From Floccularia luteovirens (lineage: Eukaryota > Basidiomycota > Agaricomycetes > Agaricales > Squamanitaceae), in assembly GCA_009739215.1 (NCBI GenBank), contig VSJF01000003.1, positions 1,240,001-1,304,000 on the forward strand: a DNA stretch of 64,000 nucleotides, read 5' to 3'. The position numbers and the translations under genes are program-made. Below the pieces are notes generated by a model, which saw only the letters and a program-made list of their open reading frames with translations, searched no databases and was not told where the DNA came from. Of the stretch, positions 24,666 to 35,114 are shown piece by piece; position 1 is the stretch's first letter, and every line of letters starts with the position of its first letter.

Positions 24666-27600
24666 ATGCATCGCAGAATTTGTCTCATCTTCACCTCCTT
24701 AGCCACCTTTGGAATATGTGAAGCTACTTCACTATTCGACAGAAACTTGGTCTATCGCTCTCCATTCAGCGACCGTCCAGAAGTGAGTCACAGGTCATAT
24801 AGGTTGAGGAGGCCTGGTGTGCTCAAGAATATTTTTATCAGCTATCTCATAACACCAAATCGATACAAAAGAGACAGGTTCAGCATGTGCGTAGGCAAAT
24901 GCAAGATGCTACGAAGTTCGATGACGAACATTATCCGACTTTCTATGGTGGCGACTTCAGCAATGTGATTAACTAGCTATCTCTTTTTGAGCCATCATTG
25001 ATTGTTATCATGACAACCTTCAGAGCCCGTTTGTATGGAATGGGGGACTGAATTTCACACACGCCGGTAAGTCAAGTTGGAGCAACGTTGTGTAGCAAAC
25101 ATCTGACGCTGCTTCTTGTTATTCAGTTGCTAGTGTGAGTCGAAAACCTCGCATTTCTCCCGATCATTATTATAATATTTGGCTCAGGGAGACCCATTTG
25201 ACACATCAGTCTTGCTCTGGACTCGCGCAGTGCCAGCTGCCAGTGATGGATCCAATGCAATGCCGGATCAAAGTGTCCCGGCTTGTCTATCCTTCAAAAT
25301 AAGCACCTCAGCCGATCTGTCAGGAAAGCCCGTTGATTCCGGACAAGCCTTTACCAGCTATGATGTCGACTGGACTGTCAAAGTCGAAGCTACGAAATTA
25401 CGTCCAGATACCAAATACTTCTTCCAATTCGCAGATTGCACAAACCCCAAGACTACTAGTCCCATCGGCACCACCAGAACATTTTCTAGCCCAAATAGTA
25501 TGTACAATGATTGTTACTTTTGATGCAAATTGACGAACGATCGTTACAGCTCCGGCAAATAGGGTAAACGGCGGGAAACCATTGACCATCGCCGTATTCT
25601 CTTGCTCTCAATTCCAAGCCGGTATGTGTGCCTGAGCTACTTGTACCAGAGAATCATGTAACTTCAGCTGTCTGAAACAGGATACTTCAATGCATATGGA
25701 TTTGCCGCACGCAATACTTCAGCCGACCTATTCATTCACCTTGGAGATTATGTGAGTGGTATCCAGAATAGAGGGCGATGTTTTAAAACTGATTTGATAA
25801 AGATGTATGAAACCCCTGGCGATGGGTGAGATATGTGCTTTTCTTGGACCTACTCTTCCTAACCAATTTATCTTGATGATAGTTCACCAATAGGCAGGGT
25901 AGTACTCGGTAGAGAGCTTGCCACCATCCACGACTATCGTCAACGGTTAGGTCAATATAGAACAGACAGCAGTTTGTCGTTCGCACATCAGCACGCACCC
26001 TGGGTCACCGTATGGTGGGTTATCTTAACTGCTCGCCCCATGACTAATTGATGAACGTTCGCTTGTTTCATAGGGTATGTGCACCTTTATTATTCTAGCG
26101 TATCATGAATCATTTATTCTGTCTAACGGTTATAGGATGATCATGAGGTATATCTTTTCCATTTTATGGAGTGGATATCAGTGTGCTTATATTGTATCTA
26201 TACAGGTTGCCGACAATGCCTGGAAAGCTGGGACGGCAGACTCTAATGATACCACTATCGGGTGTTCATTCTCGCCATCCCAAGCGTGTTTCACTGACAG
26301 GAAACTCGCGGCTGTGAGAGCTTACCATGAATGGATGCCGATTCGCCAAGTGGATGTCAGTGATAAACTCAGAATTTGGAGGAACTTCCAGATTGGAAAG
26401 CTTCTTGATCTGACCATGCTCGACACGCGTGAGTAATTCAATCCGCATCCTCTCGGCTTGTATGTTGTTTGTTCAACAAAATAAAACTAGGTCAATACGA
26501 TCGAGACCTCACAGATGTATATTTTTTTACTCGTTAAGGTTGTCGTTGTTCTTTACTGACATTGCTGACAATAGGTTTATTACAATACAGGTATGTACCG
26601 CATGCTGCACTGATTGCTATTCTCATATCTGATTTAAATTTAAATCTTTAGAATGTCAGTCCATCATCTTCTCGTAGTTTCACTCAACCGCTGAAATGAA
26701 ACATCCACATTGTTATTTTAGTTGTCAACACTGTAGCCGCTTTCCCGAACCGATCTTTGATGGGCGCAGCTCAAGAAAACTGTATGCTTCGTTTTTACCC
26801 AAGGCCTCTTGACATCTAAAAACATCATTTACAGGGTTCTATGACACTTTATCTGAATCAAAATCTCGTGGGGCTGTATGGCGTGTAGTTGGGTAGGTAA
26901 AAATATCCCACCAAGGATCTGTTCTAATGTCCACCAATCTACAAGTCAGCAAATCGTCTTCACCCAACTCAATGAGGGTGGCGTCTGTAAGTACTCTTGG
27001 CAAGCGTTTCAAATGCAATTTAGTTGACGAAGTTCCTCTTCTTAAGTCGATCTGGTATAGACCCTTACATAAAACACCCAGATTAAGTTTCTAATATTGT
27101 CACACATCCATTCAGGATGCATGGGACGGTTATCGTGCAAATAGGGCCCGTGTTCTAGACCACCTATACAAGAACAAAATCAGCAACACGATCATTCTGT
27201 CAGGCGACAGTCATGCCAACTGGGTTTCTGACCTCGCACGTAAGTCTCATCAGACATCATACCTTCAAATTTCGCGGCTAACGGATATCAATGACCCATA
27301 GACCCGAATGACACCAAAACGTTTGTATTAGTCTTCCTGATTCTTCGAAGTTCTTTGACTCAAAAAATTTATCAACGTTTCACAGCTACAACAAAGTAAC
27401 AGGTGCGGGAGCTATAGGTGTTGAATTCGCGGGAACTGCTGTTACTTCTGGATCAGCCTTTGGGGATAATATCAACCCAGCTAATGCGGACAACATATCA
27501 CGTATCCTAGTGGATGTGAACGATGATTTGCAGTGGAGCGAAGGATCTTTCAGAGGATTCTTCACTCTCACCGTCGATCCAGATACCGCGACAGCGACAT

Positions 27601-27799
27601 ATTATGCAATGAGAAATATAAGTGAGTCTAACAGCCTTAAGGTTTATTCCATTTTTCTGATAATTCCGCGATAGGCTTCGCGAACTTGGACGGGTTCCAA
27701 AGCGCTCAATTTGTGGTTAAAACTGGCCAAAACAAATTGTCCCGACCTGTTGCAGGAGGTTCAGTTAAGGCAGGTGCTTTGAAGGTTTCAGGAAAGTAG
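24666..27799 (+). CDS. Secreted PhoD-like alkaline phosphatase/phosphodiesterase
   Basis: PhoD-type metallophosphatase, probably secreted or surface-bound, hydrolysing phosphoesters or phosphodiesters. The N-terminus MHRRICLIFTSLATFGICEA is a signal peptide. Next comes the Fn3-like PhoD N-domain (DPFDTSVLLWTRAVPAASDG and TKLRPDTKYFFQFADC). The catalytic domain has AVFSCSQFQA, SADLFIHLGDY (metal-binding D), IGRVVLGRELATIHDYRQRL and NAWKAGTADSNDTT. Later blocks are FTDRKLAAVRAYHEWMPIRQ, DAWDGYRANRARVLDHLYKN, and TIILSGDSHANWVSDLA, the GDSHxNW metal and phosphate site. It ends SRPVAGGSVKAGALKVSGK. It has many exons, including one of 16 nt (26575-26590). Some splice junctions between 26590 and 26760 are tentative. 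Strong upstream TATA box. Confidence 0.93.
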
Positions 27800-28055
27800 C
27801 CGCAAAATTATGCGGAAAGATATCGAAAAGGACTATGATTTTGTACTTAAAAATTCAATATTCAACATCAGTGAAAAGTGCAATAAATGTATTACAACTG
27901 CTCTACTTGTTTGCCACTCAGTACTCGGAAAGAGAAGAAAATGAAAATGCATTGTCTCTAATATGTTATAGAACATACATTGGTCGTAATTATTTGCAAC
28001 ATGAAAACGTAAGGTGATGACAAGAAGATGATGCAGGCAGGGAACATTTTTTGAA

Positions 28056-30386
28056 TTAGTCGACTTCTTCCACACTGGGACCATCCTCTCCCGCACCTGG
28101 GAAGCCACCTGGAGCTGCGCCACCGGGGAAACCGCCAGGTGCACCACCAGGGAAGCCTCCAGGAGCAGCACCCGCATATAGTTTTTGCATTATTGGGCTA
28201 AGGAAGGGAATAAGATATTTGTTTAGTGGTGTGACAGGCGGATACACGTACTTTGCGATAGCCTCAAGCTCTTTCTGTTTCTCTTCATATTCTTCCTTCG
28301 ATGCTTCTTGAGAGCTGTCGAGCCAGCCGATAGTCTCGTTAACTGCTGTCTCCAATTTTGTCTTATCAGCAGGCTCGACCTTCCCTGCGAGCTTCTCATC
28401 CGTTAATGAATTGCGCAAGTTGTAAGCATACGACTCGAGACCGTTCTTGGCTGTAATACGAGCAGCGGCAGCCTCATCCTCAGCTAAAGGAAAATTTGTC
28501 AATACGCGCAGACAACCTGGACAAAGAGGGATAAGTACCTTTATATCTCTCAGCTTCTTCTACCATGCGCTCAATTTCTTCCTTTGACAGACGGCCCTTG
28601 TCGTTGGTAATTGTGATACGGTTGGATTTACCGGTGGTCTTATCAGATGCCGATACATTCAAGATACCGTTGGCATCAATGTCGAAGGTGACTTCAACTT
28701 GAGGGACACCACGAGGAGCTGGGGGAATGCCTGATAGCTCGAACTTTCCAAGAAGGTTATTGTCCTTTGTCCGTGCACGTTCACCCTCGTATACTTGAAT
28801 CAAGACACCTGGTTGGTTGTCGGAGTATGTGGAGAAGATCTCCGACTTCTTGGTAGGCACTGTTGTGTTTCGCTTGATCAAAGCAGTCATGACACCTCCA
28901 GCGGTTTCAATACTAAGGTATTTGTAAGTATAGGTTCACGAATACAAAAAAAAACGAGACGCACCCAAGAGACAAAGGAGCAACATCGAGCAAGAGCAGA
29001 TCCTGTGTCTTCTCCGAAGTGTCACCAGAAAGGATAGCTGCTTGTACAGCTGCACCATATGCGACGGCTTCGTCTGGATTGATACTCTTGTTGGGCTCCT
29101 TGCCGTTGAAGAAGTCCGAAACCAATTTCACGATACGGGGAATACGGGTAGATCCTCCAACAAGGACAATTTCATGTACATTTGCCTTGTCAATCTTTGA
29201 ATCACGTAACACTTTCTCTACAGGTTCTAACGTGCCGCGGAACAGGTCCTGGCAGAGCTCTTCGAAACGAGCACGGGTCAAGGATGTGTAAAAGTCGATA
29301 CCCTCGTACAGAGAGTCGATCTCAATGGAAGTTTGGGTGGCAGAGGATAAAGTACGTTTGGCACGCTCGCAAGCTGTGCGCAAGCGACGAACGGCACGTG
29401 GGTTGGAGGAGAGATCTGGAAGAATAGTTGAATCAGACAACGTTTGTAGTCACAGAAAAGGAATACGAACCCTTCTTATTTTTGCGCTTGAATTCTTGTA
29501 CGAAGTGGTTGACGAGACGATTATCGAAGTCTTCACCTCCAAGATGGGTGTCACCAGCAGTTGCCTTGACCTCGAAAATTCCCTCTTCAATGGTAAGCAG
29601 GGAAACATCGAAAGTTCCTCCACCGAGATCGAAAATCAAGACATTCCGTTCTCCGGTTACTTTCTTATCCAGACCGTATGCGATAGCGGCTGCGGTCGGT
29701 TCGTTGATTATACGGAGTACGTTCATACCAGAGATTGTACCCGCATCTTTAGTTGCTTGACGCTGAGAGTCATTGAAGTATGCGGGTACGGTAACAACAG
29801 CGTTGTTGATGGTTCCACCCAAGTAAGCCTCTGCAGTCTCCTTCATCTTCAAGAGGACCATAGATGAAATTTCTTCTGGGGACTGAAATCGGAGAGTCAG
29901 GATTTGTGTTGGGAACGGAAAGTGTAATCAGTAACTCACGAATTCCTTATCTTCCCCGCGATACTCTACGCGGATATAAGGCTTGCCGGCCTTACTGAAA
30001 ACTTTGAAGGGGAAGTGTTTGATATCGGACTGCACTTCGGCATCGTCAAATTTACGACCGATTAGACGCTTAGCATCAAAAACGCTATTTGGATGTTAGT
30101 GAATATTTTACAAGGTCAAACGTTCAGATAACATACGTATTGTGGGGGTTCATTGCGACCTGATTTTTGGCAGCGTCGCCAATAAGACGCTCGCTGTCTG
30201 AGAAGGATACATAAGAGGGTGTCGTGCGGTTACCCTGGTCGTTGGCAATAATTTCAACTCGGTCATTCTGCCAGACACCAACACAACTGGAGAAAAAGAT
30301 CAGTTAATCCATATGAAACTAGACAAGATAATAACATACGAGTATGTGGTACCCAAATCGATACCGATGGCCTTTGATGAAGACAT
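28056..30386 (-). CDS. Cytosolic HSP70 (SSA type)
   Basis: ATP-dependent cytosolic chaperone of the SSA/HSPA1 type. It starts [16 protein letters not shown], the phosphate-1 motif. The nucleotide-binding domain continues with [59 protein letters not shown] and [18 protein letters not shown]. The linker [13 protein letters not shown] leads into the substrate-binding domain ([19 protein letters not shown]). The lid carries [18 protein letters not shown], then a Gly/Pro/Phe repeat built from GGFPGGA units. The last residues, GPSVEEVD, form the EEVD tail that docks TPR co-chaperones and marks a cytosolic form. About 650 residues in seven or so exons. An upstream heat-shock element and TATA-like box support heat induction. 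Confidence 0.98.
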
Positions 30387-30452
30387 TTGTTTCGATTAGT
30401 GAATTGGATAAAGGTGAGAAAGTAGAGTTGTGGGGTGGATTTGTTCGAGCAA

Positions 30453-30529
30453 GTTGCATCTTATATTGTGTCTTCAGAATTGACCAGAATACTTGCGAAC
30501 TCTCTGGAACCTCTGCGAATGTCACGTGA
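30453..30529 (-). promoter_or_regulatory. HSP70 promoter: five-unit step-type heat-shock element, TATA-like box and TCACGTGA
   Basis: On the + strand GAA occurs at 30477, 30487, 30497, 30507 and 30517, exactly every 10 bp, each as nGAAn. On the HSP70 coding strand this is five nTTCn units, the step-type HSF binding arrangement described in yeast. It ends 91 bp before the ATG. An ATATAAG sequence lies just downstream near 30461 on the coding strand, and TCACGTGA lies just upstream at 30522-30529. Confidence 0.75.
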
Positions 30530-30818
30530 TATCCATGCGTCATAGACGATTTGCTATTGATATATCCAATCAGGGGGATCTGTCCATGCGATGACTCGGT
30601 CTTTCTATCACTTTCTTGAATAAAGGAGGCACAAATATATATAAAGGGCGTTGCTAGAGCATGACTACGAGAGTATGCATACAGTCTATGCTTTTACAGA
30701 AACAACACTAGGGGGTTGAGGTGCGAAGAGTAGGATATCTCGACATTCTGTCAATCAATACATCGCAAGTACAAATGTACTGAAAAAGGCCGCGTGAAAG
30801 TACTGCCCTTCGAAAAAG
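30530..30818. other. Intergenic region between HSP70 promoter and B56 3' end
   Basis: Roughly 290 bp holding distal HSP70 promoter and the 3' UTR of the B56 gene. No gene or repeat seen. Confidence 0.4.
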
Positions 30819-33361
30819 TTAGTGAGGTGGTTGTGCCCCCCCTGGACTAGTTTCGTCAAGGCTTCTATGAGCTTGCAGATCACGGAGAACCGTTGGATCA
30901 ACTGTAGCCAGGTGTATCAGTAACATTGTTTTGTACCTAATACAAAGAGGATCTAACCTGGAAGTACACTTCGACGACGTATATGCAGGCCTGGTTGCTC
31001 GTTGGTTTGGAAGTCATGTCCCACTGGCGGGATGGGGCGCTAAAAATATGATGAGAAGTTGTGTCGGTTGGCAAGATTAAGTATCTGGTCCAATTTGCAA
31101 GTAACGCACATCTAGACCAGGATCTGCCATGGGAACTCTTTCTATACCATGTTCGTCCAATTCACCCGAAACGTCGTCTATGGAAGCGGCATGAAGTTCC
31201 ATGGATAGATCCATGATGTCCATATCATCGACGGGCGGTGTAGAGGGAGGTGGTTCCCGAACAACTTCAATATATCCCTCTGGCATCTTCCCATTCAGAG
31301 CATTGTGTAGAGCCGTTTCTCTCAATTTCTGCCACGCATTGTATTGGTGGACTGCATGTTTTTGCTCACTGTTATATATTAGTTAGAATGTTTTTTAAAG
31401 ATGAACAAATTCGACATACTCAATCCTACGTTGCTTATACTGCTGCATCACTTCATCAAAAAGGTCGGGATTAATTTCCATAAAAAGTTTCAAGGCATTA
31501 TAAACCATGCCATGGATAGTTCTGTTCAAATCACTCAGTACATCATAAACAGAGCAATGCGGATAGACAAACCGATTCCAGTGAGACTTCGAATTTGTGT
31601 AAAGTGCGGGAAATACGATGGGAAGAACAACTTGAAGGTTTTCGCTCATGAGGTTTATCACATACTCGTTGTTCCAATAGAGGAGCGCTCTTTCAGCGAC
31701 TTGGAAATGTTGACTATTGATACATCGCGCGAGTTGGTGGAATAAGGCCACTTGAATTTTTAGAAACTCTGCAGGTTCTGTCACGTCCAAAACCTCCTCT
31801 ACTTCATTTAGAAACATGACCTCTTTTGGAGAGTTTACCTTGGGCCAATACTTTAAGAGACCCATCATTACATCCTCTGCTAGCTTGGCATCCTTCTCCA
31901 AAAATTGAACCACACAATAGGCCAGCTGTGGATGATACAATGAAAGACTTTTAACCTTGTGCAGGGGTATGAGTACGCGCATCAAAAAGATTTTATGTTC
32001 CTCCTTCAATGGCAATGCAAAACCATTGATTATTGATCCCAAGATTTCCAGGAGTTCGGCTATTCCATTGTGTCTTTCCGTTTCGTAGATAAAATGAAAG
32101 AATACGTTATTAAGGGAGCGGCGAATGAAGGCACGGAGATTGAGGAATTTTCCATAAATGCGGTGCAGGGTAGTTTTCAAAAAGTCCCGTTCTCGTGGAT
32201 CTTCCGAATCAAATAATTCGAGGAGATTGAGAACAAAGGATTGGTCAATATAGCGCTTGGCAATGTTTGTGTTGAAATCTGGGCTTTCTACAAATCTGAG
32301 GAAGAATTCGTAGACTATTTGGAGGTGAGGCCAAGCTAATTCCAATACGGGTTCGTCTTCTTCGGGATCAAATGCATCTCCTATAGGATTTACAGGAGGA
32401 GGTATGGAACGGAAGAGATTAGTAGCAAACTGTACACGTGATGAGTTTTGGTACATCATTCACAGCAGAAAGAATATCACCATATTGACTACTTCTGGGT
32501 ATATACTTTCAGTGATTACTCCTCGTTGTGTCGTGATATATTCGAGCATTTCGTGCAGTGTTTGTGCCTTGATCTGTTTCCCTTTCAATTCTGCGCTTGC
32601 GTCGTTGAAATCAAATAGGACGCGACATTGATGTAACTTTTTGATGAACAGCTGTGGTCTCTCACTGTGTGGTGTTTCTAAGATTGGACGAGAGAGGCCG
32701 AGATAAAAATTTCCATCATTGTGCTAAACGGACGTTACTCACCGAGGAAAGGAGGCAATCTTTCTATATCAACTTTCTCCGTGACAACGAAGCGACTACT
32801 ACGTTGTTTCCTTGGGGGTTTGCCAACGATTGGGATAACGTCCTTGGGACCAGCTCGAAGACGGTTTAAAGTGGTTGCCCTAGGAGGATTGCCATGATCC
32901 AATCCAATAGAATGCCTATCAGCACTAGCACCAGGTTGACCAGGACGATGATTTGATTCGGAAGATGGATCAACACTGACAACAACTATGGGAGGAGCTG
33001 GAGAATGGTTGTCGCCCGAGGACCTACGATCAGAAGTAATGGGACCGGAAGTTGCGGGAGACTGAGATCGGTTAGAGGATGAAGGGTTGGAAGAAGGAAT
33101 AGAAAAATTGTTCGAATTGAGAGCATTAGTGGTCGCAGAGGTACTAGGTAAAGGCTTTGGAGGAGGAAGAGGGGCAGCGGCAGCGGCAGCAGATGCTGAC
33201 GCTGACGCAGAGGGAGCAGTAGAAGAAGAACTGTGCTTTGACTCTTTCTTGGAGGAATTAGAGTCTTGGGAACTCTTTCTGAGCTAAATAAGGAAGGTGG
33301 TAAGATAACGCGTTTAGATAAGAAAGAAAGGGCGTACGAGAGTTTTCTTGAGGCCCTTCAT
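30819..33361 (-). CDS. PP2A regulatory subunit B56 (RTS1/PAR1 type)
   Basis: Regulatory B' (B56) subunit that targets protein phosphatase 2A to LxxIxE-containing substrates in mitosis and stress responses. Start MKGLKKTL, then [20 protein letters not shown] and a low-complexity Ser/Ala run, typical of variable fungal N-termini. The HEAT-like core is unmistakable: [100 protein letters not shown] and [20 protein letters not shown]. The C-terminal extension passes through [20 protein letters not shown] and, after two introns ending near 31035 and 30894, finishes [12 protein letters not shown] with the stop at 30819. An 8-codon uORF overlaps the start codon. It is divergent from the Pro/Gln-rich gene across 152 bp. 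Confidence 0.96.
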
Positions 33362-33384
33362 TGCAGAGTTTCGTTCTCGTTCAT
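33358..33384 (-). other. 8-codon upstream ORF overlapping the B56 start codon
   Basis: ATG at 33384-33382 opens MNENETLQ and ends in TGA at 33360-33358. The stop overlaps the main B56 ATG as ATGA. Such an arrangement can feed terminating ribosomes into the main start, or reduce its use; the effect here is inferred. Confidence 0.5.
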
Positions 33385-33513
33385 GGACAAGAATCGATGA
33401 ACACAACACAAATGTATATGTGACGGGGTTGTGTGACCAGAAATAGTCACGTGTGTCAACCATCCAATTTAATGTAAACAGCAACGCTCTTCAACTTGTA
33501 GCTACCATAACAA
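33362..33513. promoter_or_regulatory. Divergent promoter of B56 and the Pro/Gln-rich gene, with CACGTG
   Basis: Only 152 bp separate the two start codons. CACGTG lies at 33448-33453, between 66 and 87 bp from each start, and could serve both genes. Confidence 0.45.
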
Positions 33514-34837
33514 ATGGCCGGTAAGTCTGCTATCTCTCTTCTCTTCACCTGGTCGTACTCACTCTATCAATAGCAATATACGCCGTATACACTTCTCCTT
33601 CACATCCTCCCATCCCAAATCACCTCCCCACTTTGATTGTCACTCCCCATGGTTTGTTTCACTTTCCTTCTTCTTTTCTTCCCTCATCCTTTTCTTCAGG
33701 TCAACCTTCTAACATCCTGTACTCGTATCTTCACACAAATTATGTCTGTCTATTTCTCTCTCACGGGGTCCACTCACTCAATATCTCCTAGAATGCAGAG
33801 AACTATCTCTTAACGCCCTCTCCTCAGGGTGATCTTTGCGTTGCAAAGCTTTTCCCCCCTAAACCCAAAGATACTGGCAAGGCCTCCGCCTCAGATCCTG
33901 GCCATTCCAGCTCTTCCACTTCTCGTGTTGTACGTTGCGAGGCTTCTCGCAATCTCAAATGGTCCATCGCAAATACCGGTGTCATCTCACCAATTTATAA
34001 ACTCTCTTTACCCTCTCCAGATTCTCCGGATCTTCCTCTCTTCCAAATTTCTAAACCAAATCCCAATGCAGCCTTCTGGAGTATGTTTTATTTCGCTTAT
34101 GCTGGACATAATATCCCTCCTAAGCGCATCGAATTCGGAAAAATCCAAAAGAATCCCCCAGGCCCAAATGGCGGAGGCACAAGAATTAGCATAACAGGAA
34201 AAACTCCAGAAGAAAAGGCGGTCTGGCAAACTTTAGGGGAAGGTAATGAAGATTGCGTTGAGTGGGTTGTCTTGTGCGCTGCTTTGAATCTGCTTGAGTA
34301 AGCACACGATACAAACGACACTCTCCATCGTGCTCATTTCTTAAAAATCATAGTGATGAGATAATGAAGGCGGTTGAAAAAAATCCCCCACCTGCAGCTG
34401 CTAATCCCCTGCCCGGAGGGAGACCCGCTCCGGTTTCTCTTCGTGATCCTGGACCAGCGAATAACCCTGGACCAGGAACTATACCTCAGCAACAGATGCA
34501 ACAACGCCCCCCTCCTCCCAATCACAGCCAATCGGTTCCTATTCCAGGGAATCGCCCACCTGGTTTCCAGCAGCCTCTTCAACAGAGGAGTTTCCCACCA
34601 GGACAGGGCCCTGGGGGATTTGCCCCTCCACCACAAGGTTTCCCTCCTGGCCAGGGTCCTAATCAAAGGTTACCTCCTCAAATACAGATGCGTAATGGTA
34701 TGCCACCTGGGCCAATGCAGGGATCTCCAACAGGGTTTGCTGCTCGTCCGCCACCACAGGGCCAGATGCCACCACAAGGGGTAATGCCACAACAATCACA
34801 GGGACAAGTGCCGCAGCCTCAAGCTCGCAGATTTTAA
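33514..34837 (+). CDS. Conserved-looking protein of unknown function with Pro/Gln-rich tail
   Basis: Not recognised. The first exon encodes only MA (33514-33519 plus one base), then AIYAVYTSPSHPPIPNHLPT and LIVTPH, then ENAENYLLTPSPQGDLCVAK. The middle looks folded: VVRCEASRNLKWSIANTGVI, PLFQISKPNPNAAFWSMFYF, EFGKIQKNPPGPNGGGTRIS, and NEDCVEWVVLCAALNLLDDE. From about residue 230 the protein is almost entirely Pro, Gln and Gly (for example PPGQGPGGFAPPPQGFPPGQ), ending PQPQARRF. This layout, a compact N-terminal domain plus a P/Q-rich tail, recalls transcription or RNA-processing adaptors and condensate-forming proteins, but I can name no family. Four exons. Divergent from PP2A B56. Confidence 0.75.
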
Positions 34838-35114
34838 CACTTTGAAAGGGTTATCAAATGTGTACCGTATTAGTTACTTTTCTCTGGGATTTTATAATGT
34901 TATTTGGATGTCAAATTGTGCATTCATTTACACTTTTTTCCGTGATATTTTCTTTAACAAGCAATGTTGGATTTTGGAATCTGTCAACTTTTTAAATTTC
35001 AGCGTTAGCCAGATAACACTATCCGTCCCTGTGTTGTATTGTAAACATGTACGGTCGTTTTTTTGTATATATCAATGAGAATCAAAGAAAAACAAAACAT
35101 GTATGGCATGTAAA

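Noticed and set aside
24335..24706. 123-codon minus-strand frame between the aldolase and PhoD genes.
   Set aside because: It overlaps the PhoD TATA box and signal-peptide exon in antisense and has no recognisable motif.
29019..29867. Long plus-strand open frames inside HSP70.
   Set aside because: Antisense frames within HSP70 genes are a known effect of their codon use; the minus-strand HSP70 sequence is unambiguous.
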